Shown: positions 42,838-50,321 of the stretch, piece by piece | How the letters are laid out: each line of letters begins with the position of its first letter | How positions within the stretch are numbered: position 1 is the first letter of the stretch | From: Chloroflexota bacterium | GTDB taxonomy: Bacteria > Chloroflexota > Anaerolineae > Anaerolineales > Villigracilaceae | NCBI GenBank assembly: GCA_016219545.1 | Contig: JACRMH010000021.1 | Span: forward strand, 1 to 64,000 | Direction of reading: 5' to 3' | Length of the DNA: 64,000 nucleotides | Notes under the pieces: model-generated | Databases searched by the model: none | What the model saw: only the letters and a program-made list of their open reading frames with translations | Told to the model about the DNA's origin: nothing | Made by a program: the position numbers and the translations under genes

Positions 42838-42838
42838 T

Positions 42839-44101
42839 ATGAAAAAATTCATCAAAACCATTCGCGAAAATATTGTTACCCCGTGGGGAATGTGGCTTAG
42901 TTTCCTCGGCGTGATCCTGCTCAGCGCACTTGTTGCGGGCATCATCATATTCTGGAAGGGATTGGTCGTCACCAACCTGACAGACCTTGTCCCTTGGGGA
43001 CTGTGGATCACGATAGACCTTTCATCCATCGCGGTCAGCGCAGGCGCATTCAGTTTATGCGCGGGTGTGTATCTCTTTGGTCTGAAGCGCTATGCCCCCA
43101 TTGCGCGCACCGCCACTTTCATTGGTCTCATTGGATACACCATGGCCATGCTCGCGCTCGTCCTCGACATTGGCCGCCCCGACCGTTTCTACAAGGCGAT
43201 GTTGTACTGGAACGTTCACTCCCTGATGTGGGAGGTAACGATGTGCGTCATGCTATACCTGACGGTCTTGATCCTCGAATCCATGCCGATCTTTGCCTCG
43301 CTGGAATGGCTTCGAAATAAATTTCCGCTTGTAGCTAAAAAGATGGAAACTGTACATCATTACGCGCCCGTCCTCGCGATCATCGGTCTCGGCCTTTCAA
43401 GCCTGCATCAATCATCGCTCGGCGCAATGTATGGAGTGATCAAGGCCCGCCCATATTTATATAAACCTGAAATGGCTGTGCTTTTCATGTTCTCCGCCAT
43501 TGTCGGCGGCATTGCCCTGACCTTGTTCGCTTCCATGCTTTCGGGAAGATTAACCCCCAAAGCCAAGGTCAGCGACATTCTGGTCGAACGTGTGGCCCAA
43601 TTCCTCGGCTATTTGATGATCGGTTATTTGTACTTCAGATTTTGGGACTGGATGGCCACCAGATATATGCACGAACCCGGACGCACCGAAGCTTATCATC
43701 TTCTGACCGTTGGTCCGCTCTCTTTTAACTTTTGGTTTGGTGAGCTGCTCCTGGGCACTCTCATCCCGACAATTATCCTGCTCTACAAACCCGCGCGTTT
43801 ATCCCCCTTCTGGCGGATGCTCGGCCTTGGCTTGATTGTCGGCGGCGTGGTAGCCTTCCGCTACGACATCAATATCGTCGGTCAGTTGGCGGTCATGTCC
43901 TACCTGCCGGGTGAAGCGGTTGTATCCTACACAACGTACACACCATCTCTTGTAGAATGGGCATCAGGCTTGGGCATCATCGCCTACGGTCTGCTGGCCT
44001 TCTCGCTCGGCGTGAAATATCTGCGGGTGGTAGATCATCGCCTGACAAGCGAAGAACATGAAGTAGTCACTGTCGAATCCAAAGAGACGGTACACGCGTA
44101 A
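42839..44101 (+). CDS. nrfD: NrfD/HybB-type polytopic membrane subunit
   Basis: This quinone-interacting integral membrane protein has 420 residues and about ten hydrophobic helices, and no haem ligands of the cytochrome b kind. Conserved HybB/NrfD segments include PWGLWITIDLSSIAVSAGAFSL (shown by PWGLW and GAF), LALVLDIGRPDRFY and SSLHQSSLGAMYG. It exchanges electrons between menaquinone and the periplasmic ferredoxin subunit, and in related complexes it is linked to proton movement. The start is ATG 42839, one base after the stop of the preceding gene; a longer frame back to 42722 overlaps that gene and has no support. A strong terminator follows. Confidence 0.92.
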   Translation: MKKFIKTIRENIVTPWGMWLSFLGVILLSALVAGIIIFWKGLVVTNLTDLVPWGLWITIDLSSIAVSAGAFSLCAGVYLFGLKRYAPIARTATFIGLIGYTMAMLALVLDIGRPDRFYKAMLYWNVHSLMWEVTMCVMLYLTVLILESMPIFASLEWLRNKFPLVAKKMETVHHYAPVLAIIGLGLSSLHQSSLGAMYGVIKARPYLYKPEMAVLFMFSAIVGGIALTLFASMLSGRLTPKAKVSDILVERVAQFLGYLMIGYLYFRFWDWMATRYMHEPGRTEAYHLLTVGPLSFNFWFGELLLGTLIPTIILLYKPARLSPFWRMLGLGLIVGGVVAFRYDINIVGQLAVMSYLPGEAVVSYTTYTPSLVEWASGLGIIAYGLLAFSLGVKYLRVVDHRLTSEEHEVVTVESKETVHA

Positions 44102-44115
44102 TATTCGTAAGAGGT

Positions 44116-44149
44116 AAAAAGCGTCGTTCTAAAAGACGACGCTTTTTGT
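44116..44149 (+). terminator. Terminator of the cytochrome/NrfD operon
   Basis: A 12-bp perfect stem (44116-44127 with 44136-44147) with an 8-nt loop ends in a T run. It separates this operon cleanly from the pseudokinase locus. Confidence 0.88.
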
Positions 44150-44384
44150 TTCGCTAATTTGAGGAGCAGCATAGATTGATGATCACAAATAAGAGGCAGG
44201 GATCAAGTTTAAGAATATTTTTTTCGCGTTGACCTATTTTGTTTGCCTGCTTATAATCAACTTGTTCTTTTTTAAGTTCGCCATATATTGAGCGGGAAAT
44301 AAGATAAAGGTAAAATTTGCTTGGTTGGTGGAAATATCCTGAGGTTGTGCCGAGATAATATTTATGCGAAGGAGTAATCAAAGA

Positions 44385-45395
44385 ATGGAACGCGCAGTAA
44401 TGTGCCCACAATGTAATGCTCCGCTCACACCGCATCGATTTGCGCGATCTGCTATTTGTTCCTATTGCGGAACTACTGTTCAATTCGATGAATCTTCGGT
44501 TTCGGCTTCAACGTTCCACAAGGCGTTCCGCATATGGAATAACCCAGAGTCGTATTCAATTTCATCGTGGATATCTGTTGGTGATAATCATTGGGCATTG
44601 GGACAGCTCATTGCGCGCGGCAGGATTTCGGATGTGTATGCTGGACGGCGCGCACGTTGGCCTACAGAACTTGCTATTGTAAAAATCTTGCGCGATCGGC
44701 AGGAAATCACTATCTTTGAAAATGAGTGGAAAATCTTACAGGAACTCCAGCACAGCAATGCGTCTGGCGCGGATACATTCTCAACCCTTCTTCCTCGACC
44801 AATAAGTCATGGCGAAATTGTCAACGGATTACATGCTGGCAGGCGCATTAGCATCTTCCATTGGGCGAGTGGATTTCATCATACGATTGATGAAGTTCTA
44901 AAGGTTTACCCGCAGGGGATTAATCCGCAGGCATCCATCTGGATGTGGCGGCGAATTCTGGAAGTTCTTTCATTCCTGCACAATTCGGGAATAGCTCACG
45001 GCGCAGTCTTGCCGTCGCACTTGCTCGTCCAGGAGAATGAGCATGGCGTGCGGCTTGTCGGGTACGGTTCAGCCGGTCATTTTGGCGAAAAGCTGATGAA
45101 TATTTCTGATGATTTCAAACCTTTTTATCCAAAGGAAAAGAAATTTTCGTTGTCACTGACGGCCAAACTGGATCTTATAATGAGTGCCCGCTGTATCATA
45201 AGTATTCTGGGCGGGGATCCCGAGTCTGCATCGTTGCCTGCAACAGTTCCAGATCAATTAGCCGACATTGTGAAGCGTATTGCTCTTGCTGATATAGTGA
45301 AAGAAGATGCCTGGGCTATTCGCGAAGAACTTGGAACTCTAGCCCAAAAAATCTACGGACCGCCCAAGTTCATACCTGTTGCCATGCCGTCTTAA
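44385..45395 (+). CDS. Zinc-ribbon protein kinase-like protein, predicted pseudokinase
   Basis: The 336-residue protein begins with a Cys4 ribbon (Cys7, 10, 25, 28: CPQC...CSYC). A eukaryotic-type kinase fold follows: a glycine-loop equivalent LIARGRISDVYAGRR, the ATP Lys in LAIVKIL, and a Glu in FENEWKIL. The catalytic loop reads HGAVLPSHLL instead of HRDLKPxNLL, so the catalytic Asp is missing, and the DFG motif is replaced by GYGSAG. Phosphotransfer is therefore unlikely, although ATP or nucleotide binding remains possible. GAAGGAG supports ATG 44385. It is first in a three-gene set with a VWA protein and a PurA-like enzyme. Confidence 0.78.
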   Translation: MERAVMCPQCNAPLTPHRFARSAICSYCGTTVQFDESSVSASTFHKAFRIWNNPESYSISSWISVGDNHWALGQLIARGRISDVYAGRRARWPTELAIVKILRDRQEITIFENEWKILQELQHSNASGADTFSTLLPRPISHGEIVNGLHAGRRISIFHWASGFHHTIDEVLKVYPQGINPQASIWMWRRILEVLSFLHNSGIAHGAVLPSHLLVQENEHGVRLVGYGSAGHFGEKLMNISDDFKPFYPKEKKFSLSLTAKLDLIMSARCIISILGGDPESASLPATVPDQLADIVKRIALADIVKEDAWAIREELGTLAQKIYGPPKFIPVAMPS

Positions 45396-45451
45396 GAAAT
45401 GATTCGCGCTATCTTTAATGATTCTCAAAAATAGAAAAGGAGATATTGAAA

Positions 45452-46390
45452 ATGGGAAATGGAAACTACAGTCATGCTGCACATGAGGCCCTCCTCCAGG
45501 GTCGGACAAATATTCCCGCCCAACAGGTATTCCAGCAGAAGAATTGCCATCCGCTCATGAATCCGAAAGGAGTTCGCTTGCGTGAAAGCCGGGATGGCGC
45601 TGACCACCCCCAATCGCTGGGGATTGTTTTTGCACTCGATGTCACTGGTTCCATGGGTGAAATCCCGAGAATTATGGCAACCCAACAACTTCCAATTTTT
45701 ATGAAGACCCTGATGGATTGCAATATCCCTGATCCGCAACTGCTCTTTATGGCTGTCGGTGATGCAGTGAGTGATCGTGCGCCGCTTCAGGTGGGGCAGT
45801 ACGAATCGACTGCTGAATTAATGGATCAGTGGTTGACTTGGTCCTGGTTGGAAGGCGGCGGCGGGGGAAGTGGACAGGAATCGTATGAACTGGGTTTGTA
45901 CTTCCTTGCTACTCATACTGAGATGGACTGCATGACAAAACGAAATAAACGCGGCTATCTTTTTATGACGGGCGATGAGATACCATATCCCACCCTCTCA
46001 AAACATGTCGTAGAAACTGTAATCGGGGATAGGTTGGATGAAGATCTCACCTGCGAAGAGATTGTGGCCGAAGCACAAAAGACATTCACTCCGTTTTTTA
46101 TTATCCCCGATCTTGCTCGGGCAAAAAAATGTGAACGGCGCTGGCGGGATCTTTTGGGTGACCATGTTCTTTGCCTTGAGTCTCCTGTGGATGTTTGCTA
46201 TGTGACTGCCGGAGCCATCCTGATCAGCGAAGGCCGGGTATCTAATGTTAAAGAGCTCGCTAATCTTTTAAGCAAGGCTGGTATGCCATCATCCCGCCAA
46301 GGTGCAGTGATCCGGTCTTTGACACCCTTTGCTGATGTTGTACTTGGTACAAAGCCTCAATCTGGCTGGCTTTCTCGTCTATTTGGATGA
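45452..46390 (+). CDS. VWA-domain protein with MIDAS motif
   Basis: This 312-residue cytoplasmic protein has no signal peptide. The von Willebrand A fold is marked by VFALDVTGSMGE, a MIDAS of D63-x-T65-x-S67 type. A later Gly-rich turn (WLEGGGGGSGQESYELGL) probably carries the MIDAS Thr/Gly loop, and FMTGDEIPYPTL the distal Asp. Such domains bind metal and a partner protein in chaperone-like or signalling assemblies. AAAGGAG 8 nt before ATG 45452 sets the start. It lies 56 nt after the pseudokinase gene and 70 nt before the PurA-like gene. VWA-plus-kinase pairs occur in TerY-P-type stress loci, but no phosphatase or Ter protein is here. Confidence 0.8.
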   Translation: MGNGNYSHAAHEALLQGRTNIPAQQVFQQKNCHPLMNPKGVRLRESRDGADHPQSLGIVFALDVTGSMGEIPRIMATQQLPIFMKTLMDCNIPDPQLLFMAVGDAVSDRAPLQVGQYESTAELMDQWLTWSWLEGGGGGSGQESYELGLYFLATHTEMDCMTKRNKRGYLFMTGDEIPYPTLSKHVVETVIGDRLDEDLTCEEIVAEAQKTFTPFFIIPDLARAKKCERRWRDLLGDHVLCLESPVDVCYVTAGAILISEGRVSNVKELANLLSKAGMPSSRQGAVIRSLTPFADVVLGTKPQSGWLSRLFG

Positions 46391-46460
46391 TTTCAAATTC
46401 CTGTTCCAACAACAAGATAAACATGATTGTTGCTGTCAGCTTGTTTGGAGTATTCCCTGC

Positions 46461-47822
46461 TTGCACGCATACATCGTAGTCGATCTAGGCTTTGGGGATT
46501 CAGGAAAAGGGTTGCTGACAGATTTTCTTGTCCGCCGCCTTGATGCTGGCGTTGTGGTGCGCTATAACGGTGGCGCACAGGCCGGTCATAATGTTGTGAC
46601 TCCTGATGGGCGGCACCATACATTTTCTCAATTTGGATCCGGAACATTTATCCCGGGAGTTAAAACATACCTTTCACACCATGTTGTGATCCATCCTCAA
46701 GGTCTGCTTGTTGAAGGGGATGTTTTAGAAGGGAAGGGGGTAAGCGATGCTTTTTCGCGATTACGCATAAGCGACCAGGCTCTTGTGATTACCCCTTTCC
46801 ATCAGTCCGCCAACCGTATCCGCGAAACAGTACGCGCCGAGAATCGTCACGGAAGCTGTGGAATAGGGGTGGGGGAAACCGTTGAACATGCTCTGGCACA
46901 TCCTGAAGACCGTGTTCTGGCAGGTGATCTGATTGATCCGGCTTTACTGAAACGAAAATTGCGAACCATTCGGGAACAGATGCGCGAGGATCTCATTGCC
47001 TATTGCAAGGATCATTCTTTTGATCTTCTCTCAGCCCGGGAATTTGAAGTATTCGATCGAGACGATGTGATTGATAAATGGGTATCTTTCATAGCTCGGA
47101 TTAGCGAACTTGGACTTATCGTCCCCGACTCTGTTTTGGAACGCTGGTTACATGAGACAACAAATGTGGTCTTTGAAGGCGCTCAGGGAGTATTGCTCGA
47201 TGAGGAGGCTGGTTTTCACCCTTTTACTACATGGTCGCGTTGCACTGCTGTAAATGCTTTAGGTCTCATTAATCAGATGTCGCCGGATTCATCCATACAT
47301 CAAATCGGGGTAATGCGATCTTATGCAGTTCGTCATGGACCTGGTCCAATGCCGACTGAAACAGAAGTTTTAAAATCCATTGTCTCCGAGCACAATCAAC
47401 AGAATGAGTGGCAGGGTGAAGTCCGTTATGGGTGGTATGACGCTGTTTTGGCCCGCTATGCATTAGAAGTGGTAAAAGTGGATTCCTTGGCAGTGACACA
47501 TCTGGATGCATTGCCACATCTTAAAACCTGGAAATACTGTGTCGGTTATAAAGGGCAATCGGATTCTAATATCATACCCATTGACGCTAATGTCTCAGAT
47601 GGCGTTCTGGCAAATATCCACCCCCAAAGGGACCTTACACTATCACAAAGAACGCAGTTTACTCAGACGCTTTCCGGGGTTACTCCGGTGCTTGAAACTT
47701 GTGACCCAGATAAAAATAAAGTGATTCAAAAGATTGAATCACTCGTTCAGCCGCCAATTGGGATTATTTCCTTCGGACCAAGTGCAAAGGATGTGGAAAT
47801 TTTAAACTCTATCCGGTTATGA
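46461..47822 (+). CDS. Adenylosuccinate synthetase-like enzyme, diverged paralogue
   Basis: The 453-residue protein is clearly in the PurA fold family (IMP + Asp + GTP to adenylosuccinate). The GDSGKG loop keeps the catalytic Asp13, and NGGAQAGHNVV keeps the catalytic His (43). VFEGAQGVLLDEEAGF, MRSYAVRHGPGPMPTE and YGWYDAVLARYAL match PurA landmarks. Differences are notable: canonical GDEGKGK is GDSGKGL, and the Arg-rich segment before GW(F/Y)DAV is reduced to GEVRYGW. The start is a TTG at 46461 with GGAG 10 nt upstream; the longer frame overlaps the VWA gene. This is unlikely to be the housekeeping purA. It may act on another nucleotide or amino acid. Confidence 0.8.
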   Translation: MHAYIVVDLGFGDSGKGLLTDFLVRRLDAGVVVRYNGGAQAGHNVVTPDGRHHTFSQFGSGTFIPGVKTYLSHHVVIHPQGLLVEGDVLEGKGVSDAFSRLRISDQALVITPFHQSANRIRETVRAENRHGSCGIGVGETVEHALAHPEDRVLAGDLIDPALLKRKLRTIREQMREDLIAYCKDHSFDLLSAREFEVFDRDDVIDKWVSFIARISELGLIVPDSVLERWLHETTNVVFEGAQGVLLDEEAGFHPFTTWSRCTAVNALGLINQMSPDSSIHQIGVMRSYAVRHGPGPMPTETEVLKSIVSEHNQQNEWQGEVRYGWYDAVLARYALEVVKVDSLAVTHLDALPHLKTWKYCVGYKGQSDSNIIPIDANVSDGVLANIHPQRDLTLSQRTQFTQTLSGVTPVLETCDPDKNKVIQKIESLVQPPIGIISFGPSAKDVEILNSIRL

Positions 47823-47850
47823 CCTGTTTGCAGATGAAAAGGGATGATCA

Positions 47851-47892
47851 CACAACAAAAAACTGGCAGTCATCTGCCAGTTTTTTGTTGTG
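47851..47892. terminator. Strong bidirectional terminator
   Basis: A perfect 19-bp stem (47851-47869 with 47874-47892) with a TCAT loop is flanked by A and T runs on the proper sides for both strands. It separates the PurA-like gene from the convergent oxidoreductase gene. Confidence 0.9.
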
Positions 47893-47962
47893 TACATAAA
47901 ATTCTTCTGTAAAGGTATGTGATTCTATTTAAAACAGTATTACATATTTACTGCATGTAAAT

Positions 47963-50104
47963 TTAAATTTTAATGATCGTCTGCGTCCGCAATGACTCAA
48001 CTGCCGCAAACGTGGATTTGGTCACGCCGAACAATTGCTCATAAGGAATCGGCGGCTGTCCGCCTTCACTAATGGTGCGTGCAAAAACTTGCATCTCATT
48101 CTTCCAGCCTTTATCCTGTGCCATTCTTTTTTCTTTCTTGCTTCCGTCTTTTACGGTGGTTAGCGAAACATAATCATTCAATATACCGATTTGCCCGCCG
48201 CAGAAAACTTCCACGCGTTCTTTAGGGAAGGATTTGTCGCCATTGGCAAGATAATCCACCACACCAATGGAGCCATCGGGGAAAGTGAAAGTCATGGATA
48301 CATTGTCTTCGCGGTATTTGCCTTTATCAGGTAACGCATGCGCGCTGACCGAGATTGGGGCCGCACCAACCAGATAAGTGATCAAATCTATAAAATGACA
48401 ACCTTCGCCGATGATCCGTCCGCCGCCGAGAATTGGGTCTTGAGTCCAATGATTGAGGGGAATGTAACCTGCATTGACTCTATAATGAACATGCATGGGT
48501 TCGGTGTGATGTAAGAAGAAAGAGGAAAGAGATTGGGCGAGCGGGGAGAATCTTCGATTGAAGCCAGTGAGAAGTAGGCAGTTATCAGTTTTCAGTAACT
48601 GTTTACTGACCCCTGATAACTGGTCACTATTGATCGCCAGCGGTTTTTCCACAAAAACATGCTTGCCCGCTTTCAATGCTTTAATAACCAAGTCGGCATG
48701 AGAGTCATGGCGCGTTAAGATTGCGACAGTATTGATCTTTGGATCATTGATGATCTCATCATTTGACGATGTGGCATATTGAAAACCGTATTTGTTTCCT
48801 GAGTGCTGTGCGTGGAATCCGCCGGAAGATGCAATGCCAACTAATTCAAAATCTTTATTGTTCTTTATAACAGGAAGCATGGTCGCATTGGCGTAAAGCC
48901 CTGCGCCGAGTACGCCTAATTTGACCGTGGACGATGGACGGCGGACTGTGGACGGAAATTCGATCTTCCCACTTTTTACTTCTTCCTTCTCACTGTAAGT
49001 AAGCACAACTCCCAAAAACGGTTCTTTCTTTTTACCTGTGATTATTTCGTAAGCGCGAATTCCATCTTCAATGGGGAGGCGGTGCGAGATAAGACTTTCG
49101 ACTTTCAACTTTTGACTTGATAACAAATCCACCACGGTCTGTAAATTTCTTCCTTCAGTCCAACGGACATAACCGATGGGGTAATCGTTCCCATTCTCTT
49201 CATAACTCGGGTCGTATCTTCCGGGACCGTAGGAACGCGAGTTGATAAAAGAGATTTCCTTTTCGTAATAGATCTTTCTCGGCATGGACAAGCCAACTGC
49301 GCCGGTGGCAACCACGCGGGCGCGGTCACGTGCGATCACTCCGGCCAGTTCGATCGGGTCATTGGAGGATGTGTCGGCGCAGATGATGATGGCGTCGAAG
49401 CCGCGGTTGGCGGTGAATGCCGCAGACGCTGATTCTGCATTTGGGCGGGTGACAGCTTCAAATCCAAGAGAAGATGCGAGCTTGATCCTCTTCGGGTCAA
49501 GGTCAATGCCAAAGACGTTGCATCCTGCGGCAGACGCCAGTTGAATCGTCAATAATCCCAAGAGACCTAATCCAATAATGGCGACATTCTCGCCGAGTTG
49601 AGGTTCTGCGAGGCGAAACCCTTGCATGGCGATTGCGCCTAAAGTAGTAAATGCGGCTGATTCAAAATCAACATTCTTTGGAAGCGGCGTGATCAGGTTG
49701 CGCGGCACGATGTTGTATTCAGCATGGACGGCATAATTTGCTCCGGCACATGCCACGCGTTGACCGACCTTGAAGCCTTGCATATTTTTCCCGAGCGCCA
49801 CGATGGTGCCTGCGGTGGAATAGCCAAGTGCCATGGGTTGGTCGAGACGGTTGAAGACAGCCTGCACGGTTGGAATAATTCCTTCGCGTTTGGCTTTGTC
49901 GAGAGTCTGCTTCACAAGGTCAGGGCGCGAGCGTGCTTTGCCGAGATAACCTTTTTCGGCGAATTCCACGATCATGCGTTCTGTTCCGGCAGAGACAAGC
50001 GACGCGGCAACTTTAACGAGCGCCATGCCATCATGCGGGGTAGGGGCGGGCACTTCTTCGACTACAGTTTTTCCGTTTTTGATGTGTTGGAGGAGTTGTT
50101 TCAT
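47963..50104 (-). CDS. Bi-domain oxidoreductase: zinc-type alcohol dehydrogenase plus Gfo/Idh/MocA domain
   Basis: The 713-residue fusion has an N-terminal MDR-type dehydrogenase (about 1-345): GTERMIVEFAEKG, and the Rossmann motif IGLGLLGLLTIQLASAAG. A second Rossmann domain of the Gfo/Idh/MocA type starts KLGVLGAGLYANATML (about 375), with the EKPLA motif (HVFVEKPLAI) and a C-terminal alpha/beta domain (GGGRIIGEGCHFIDL). This arrangement is common in cell-surface glycan loci. Three stretches (linker, a loop near residue 325 and one near residue 495) are encoded by short words that recur in intergenic DNA. The substrate is unknown. Confidence 0.88.
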   Translation of the reverse strand: MKQLLQHIKNGKTVVEEVPAPTPHDGMALVKVAASLVSAGTERMIVEFAEKGYLGKARSRPDLVKQTLDKAKREGIIPTVQAVFNRLDQPMALGYSTAGTIVALGKNMQGFKVGQRVACAGANYAVHAEYNIVPRNLITPLPKNVDFESAAFTTLGAIAMQGFRLAEPQLGENVAIIGLGLLGLLTIQLASAAGCNVFGIDLDPKRIKLASSLGFEAVTRPNAESASAAFTANRGFDAIIICADTSSNDPIELAGVIARDRARVVATGAVGLSMPRKIYYEKEISFINSRSYGPGRYDPSYEENGNDYPIGYVRWTEGRNLQTVVDLLSSQKLKVESLISHRLPIEDGIRAYEIITGKKKEPFLGVVLTYSEKEEVKSGKIEFPSTVRRPSSTVKLGVLGAGLYANATMLPVIKNNKDFELVGIASSGGFHAQHSGNKYGFQYATSSNDEIINDPKINTVAILTRHDSHADLVIKALKAGKHVFVEKPLAINSDQLSGVSKQLLKTDNCLLLTGFNRRFSPLAQSLSSFFLHHTEPMHVHYRVNAGYIPLNHWTQDPILGGGRIIGEGCHFIDLITYLVGAAPISVSAHALPDKGKYREDNVSMTFTFPDGSIGVVDYLANGDKSFPKERVEVFCGGQIGILNDYVSLTTVKDGSKKEKRMAQDKGWKNEMQVFARTISEGGQPPIPYEQLFGVTKSTFAAVESLRTQTIIKI

Positions 50105-50226
50105 TTAATTTTCGATTTCTGATTTTGGATTTTCGATTTGGAAAGTATAACTCATATCAACGAGTGGATTGAGAATAAAAATGAGGTGATAAACATTACC
50201 CATACGATTAAGTTTTTCCTTAATTA

Positions 50227-50255
50227 TTGACTTTGAAAATTCCGAATGCTATCCT
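50227..50255 (+). promoter_or_regulatory. Promoter of the aldehyde oxidoreductase gene
   Basis: TTGACT (50227-50232) and TATCCT (50250-50255) are separated by 17 nt, about 67 nt before the start codon. The spacing is ideal and the hexamers are good. Confidence 0.6.
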
Positions 50256-50321
50256 GATTTATCGAAACAGCGCAAGCTGTTAATTTGGCATTTCCCCATC
50301 ACTCAACAACAGGAGAACACT

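Noticed and set aside
42722..42838. Longer N-terminus for the NrfD gene
   Set aside because: It would overlap the ferredoxin gene by over 100 nt; ATG 42839 right after the upstream stop fits the NrfD N-terminus.
46329..46460. Longer N-terminus for the PurA-like gene
   Set aside because: The extra residues overlap the VWA gene and do not belong to the PurA fold. The TTG at 46461 has a ribosome-binding site and places Asp13 at the canonical number.
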